From a virus, in IMG/VR virus record IMGVR_UViG_3300030098_006380, positions 1 to 46,769 of that record: a stretch of 46,769 bases of DNA, one strand, 5' to 3'. The translations under genes were made by a program, and so were the position numbers. Below the pieces are notes generated by a model. It saw nothing but the letters and a program-made list of their open reading frames with translations. It made no database searches and was not told the DNA's origin. Positions 45,853 to 46,769 of this stretch are shown here, one piece after another. How positions within the stretch are numbered: the stretch's first letter is position 1; each line of letters opens with the position of its first letter.

Positions 45853-46769
45853 AGATTTGATTCCATTCGCCGACATAGTTAGCAACAACGGACCCCTAGA
45901 AGCGCTGGGTTCCGCAATACGTAAGGCTGCAGCACCCTCGAATAAGTTCACAGGAAAAAACACCTTTAAGGCCACAGTTTTAAGACCGGTCCAATTCGGC
46001 CGTGTCAATACGCAGGCTCAGCAGAATATGTACGGCATCGAACCCGGCGCTCAAGGTCAGAGTGCCGGGTCAAGAGCTTATTATGTAAAAGTCGAAGAAG
46101 ACCATCCCCATTCCTTTCTTCCCGATCCTTGCTTCCAAGGAACACCCGGAGCCCTCGGCATCGGTGCGAATAAGATTCGCCAAGCTGCATATACGACTGC
46201 TCTTTATAGCGGCCCATTGAATATTAAACCCGGAGACGATGTGTTAGTTGCTTTTGATCACAAAGATTTTTCATATGACACAGATATTTGCAGAATAGTA
46301 GAAAAAATCGGCTCCAATATTAATAACGCCAAAAGAAAACTTTATTCATGCACAAGCCCGGGCAGCGCATTTAATATGGGCGGTCTTGGTAGTGTGGGCT
46401 ACGGCGCCGGCGGAGGCTCCTATAGTTCTGATGGTACCGGCGGTTTACTTGGGTTTATCGCTAGCGGCGAAGGTGGATACAATTCCATGAACAATGGAAC
46501 CGATGCGAACTCTATTGTGCAGAGTACTCACGATGCTAGCGAGTATCTAGGTAAAAATCTCACCGATATGACGATTGGTGAGGTGATGGCTGCACAAAAC
46601 AGCAAGCCCCGTAAGCTCTTTGCGGCAGGAAGATATCAGATTATACCAAAAACAATGAGGAACTACGCATTCCCGGAGTCAGGCCTCAAGACGACGGATA
46701 TGTTTTCCCCCGAGAATCAAGACAAGCTCGGAAGATCACTGCTTTTTGGTTCTAAGCGAAAAGACCTTG
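45845..46769 (+). CDS. baseplate/tail lysozyme-type protein, truncated at right edge
   Basis: The frame opens at ATG 45845 (8-nt overlap with the gene before) and stays open to the end of the window (308 codons). Residues about 35-170 are β-rich (KATVLRPVQFGRVN, RAYYVKVEEDHPHS, DVLVAFDHKDFSYD) like the OB-type N-domain of T4 gp5. After a Gly-rich linker, a muramidase-like domain starts: LLGFIASGEGGYNSMN (catalytic Glu in SGEGGY), RKLFAAGRYQIIPKTM. Such proteins sit at the tail tip and open peptidoglycan. The end is missing. No signal peptide, as expected for a virion part. Confidence 0.8.
   Translation, partial: MAKDLIPFADIVSNNGPLEALGSAIRKAAAPSNKFTGKNTFKATVLRPVQFGRVNTQAQQNMYGIEPGAQGQSAGSRAYYVKVEEDHPHSFLPDPCFQGTPGALGIGANKIRQAAYTTALYSGPLNIKPGDDVLVAFDHKDFSYDTDICRIVEKIGSNINNAKRKLYSCTSPGSAFNMGGLGSVGYGAGGGSYSSDGTGGLLGFIASGEGGYNSMNNGTDANSIVQSTHDASEYLGKNLTDMTIGEVMAAQNSKPRKLFAAGRYQIIPKTMRNYAFPESGLKTTDMFSPENQDKLGRSLLFGSKRKDL

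Overview
The window reads as part of the genome of a large tailed bacteriophage of the T4-like myovirus type, probably marine. I found genes only on the plus strand. They are tightly packed with start/stop overlaps (ATGA, TAATG), and many are tiny. Phage hallmarks are a T4 gp55-type late sigma factor (44840-45556), a baseplate/tail lysozyme-type protein cut by the right edge (45845 onward), PIN-PhoH, a RecB/Cas4-type nuclease, an HNH nuclease, and several conserved hypotheticals that recur in marine T4-like phages. The host is not identifiable. Sec and lipobox signals on several products point to a Gram-negative host. Lipoproteins with a TDTGS-type tail or a short LSLGC lipobox, plus a secreted protein with a KPQGS motif, are reminiscent of Myxococcota/Bdellovibrionota-type bacteria; this is only a suggestion.

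Layout. 1-4.6 kb: the 3' end of a gene, then a run of very small genes (membrane peptides and small SH3-barrel-like 'GDIV' proteins) with sigma70-type promoters and a repeated 16-nt start-site element. 4.6-6.8 kb: envelope-directed proteins (vWA lipoprotein, secreted trypsin-like protease) and a Nudix hydrolase. 6.8-12.8 kb: a cysteine-rich basic multidomain protein, an 810-aa orphan, and three proteins sharing an MKLL-x-ENWR leader that looks like a T4 capsid-targeting sequence. 12.9-21.1 kb: a B12/radical-SAM enzyme, small proteins, a metalloprotease ORF with a strong internal start, a ligase-like/HxGH nucleotidyltransferase fusion and a conserved small HTH-like protein. 21.1-26.1 kb: a thioredoxin lipoprotein, a complete tmRNA gene (tag ANNNLHFEQRLAA), a ferredoxin, a NlpC/P60-like enzyme, a eukaryote-type phosphomannomutase, an HxGH nucleotidyltransferase, an HNH nuclease and tRNA-Asn. 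26.1-29.8 kb: PIN-PhoH and an iron-sulfur assembly trio (IscU, Nfu, A-type carrier). 29.8-43.9 kb: one long operon of glycosyltransferases, a sulfotransferase fusion, a split TPP enzyme, the [2Fe-2S]/PLP sugar dehydratase RfbH, and nucleotide-sugar dehydratases/epimerases ending in Fcl and Gmd. 43.9 kb to the end: a late-transcription and baseplate block.

How the genes may work together. PMM, Gmd and Fcl form most of a route to GDP-L-fucose. The RmlB-like, RfbH and SDR enzymes form a second deoxysugar branch. At least six glycosyltransferases and a sulfotransferase could build a glycan on virions, host surface or DNA. RfbH needs a [2Fe-2S] cluster and the radical-SAM enzyme needs a [4Fe-4S] cluster, so the IscU-Nfu-IscA trio and the ferredoxin may support these phage enzymes. 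The shared leaders suggest that several enzymes, including a HAD phosphatase, are packaged in the head and delivered with the DNA. These links are inferences from motifs and gene order; no searches were run.
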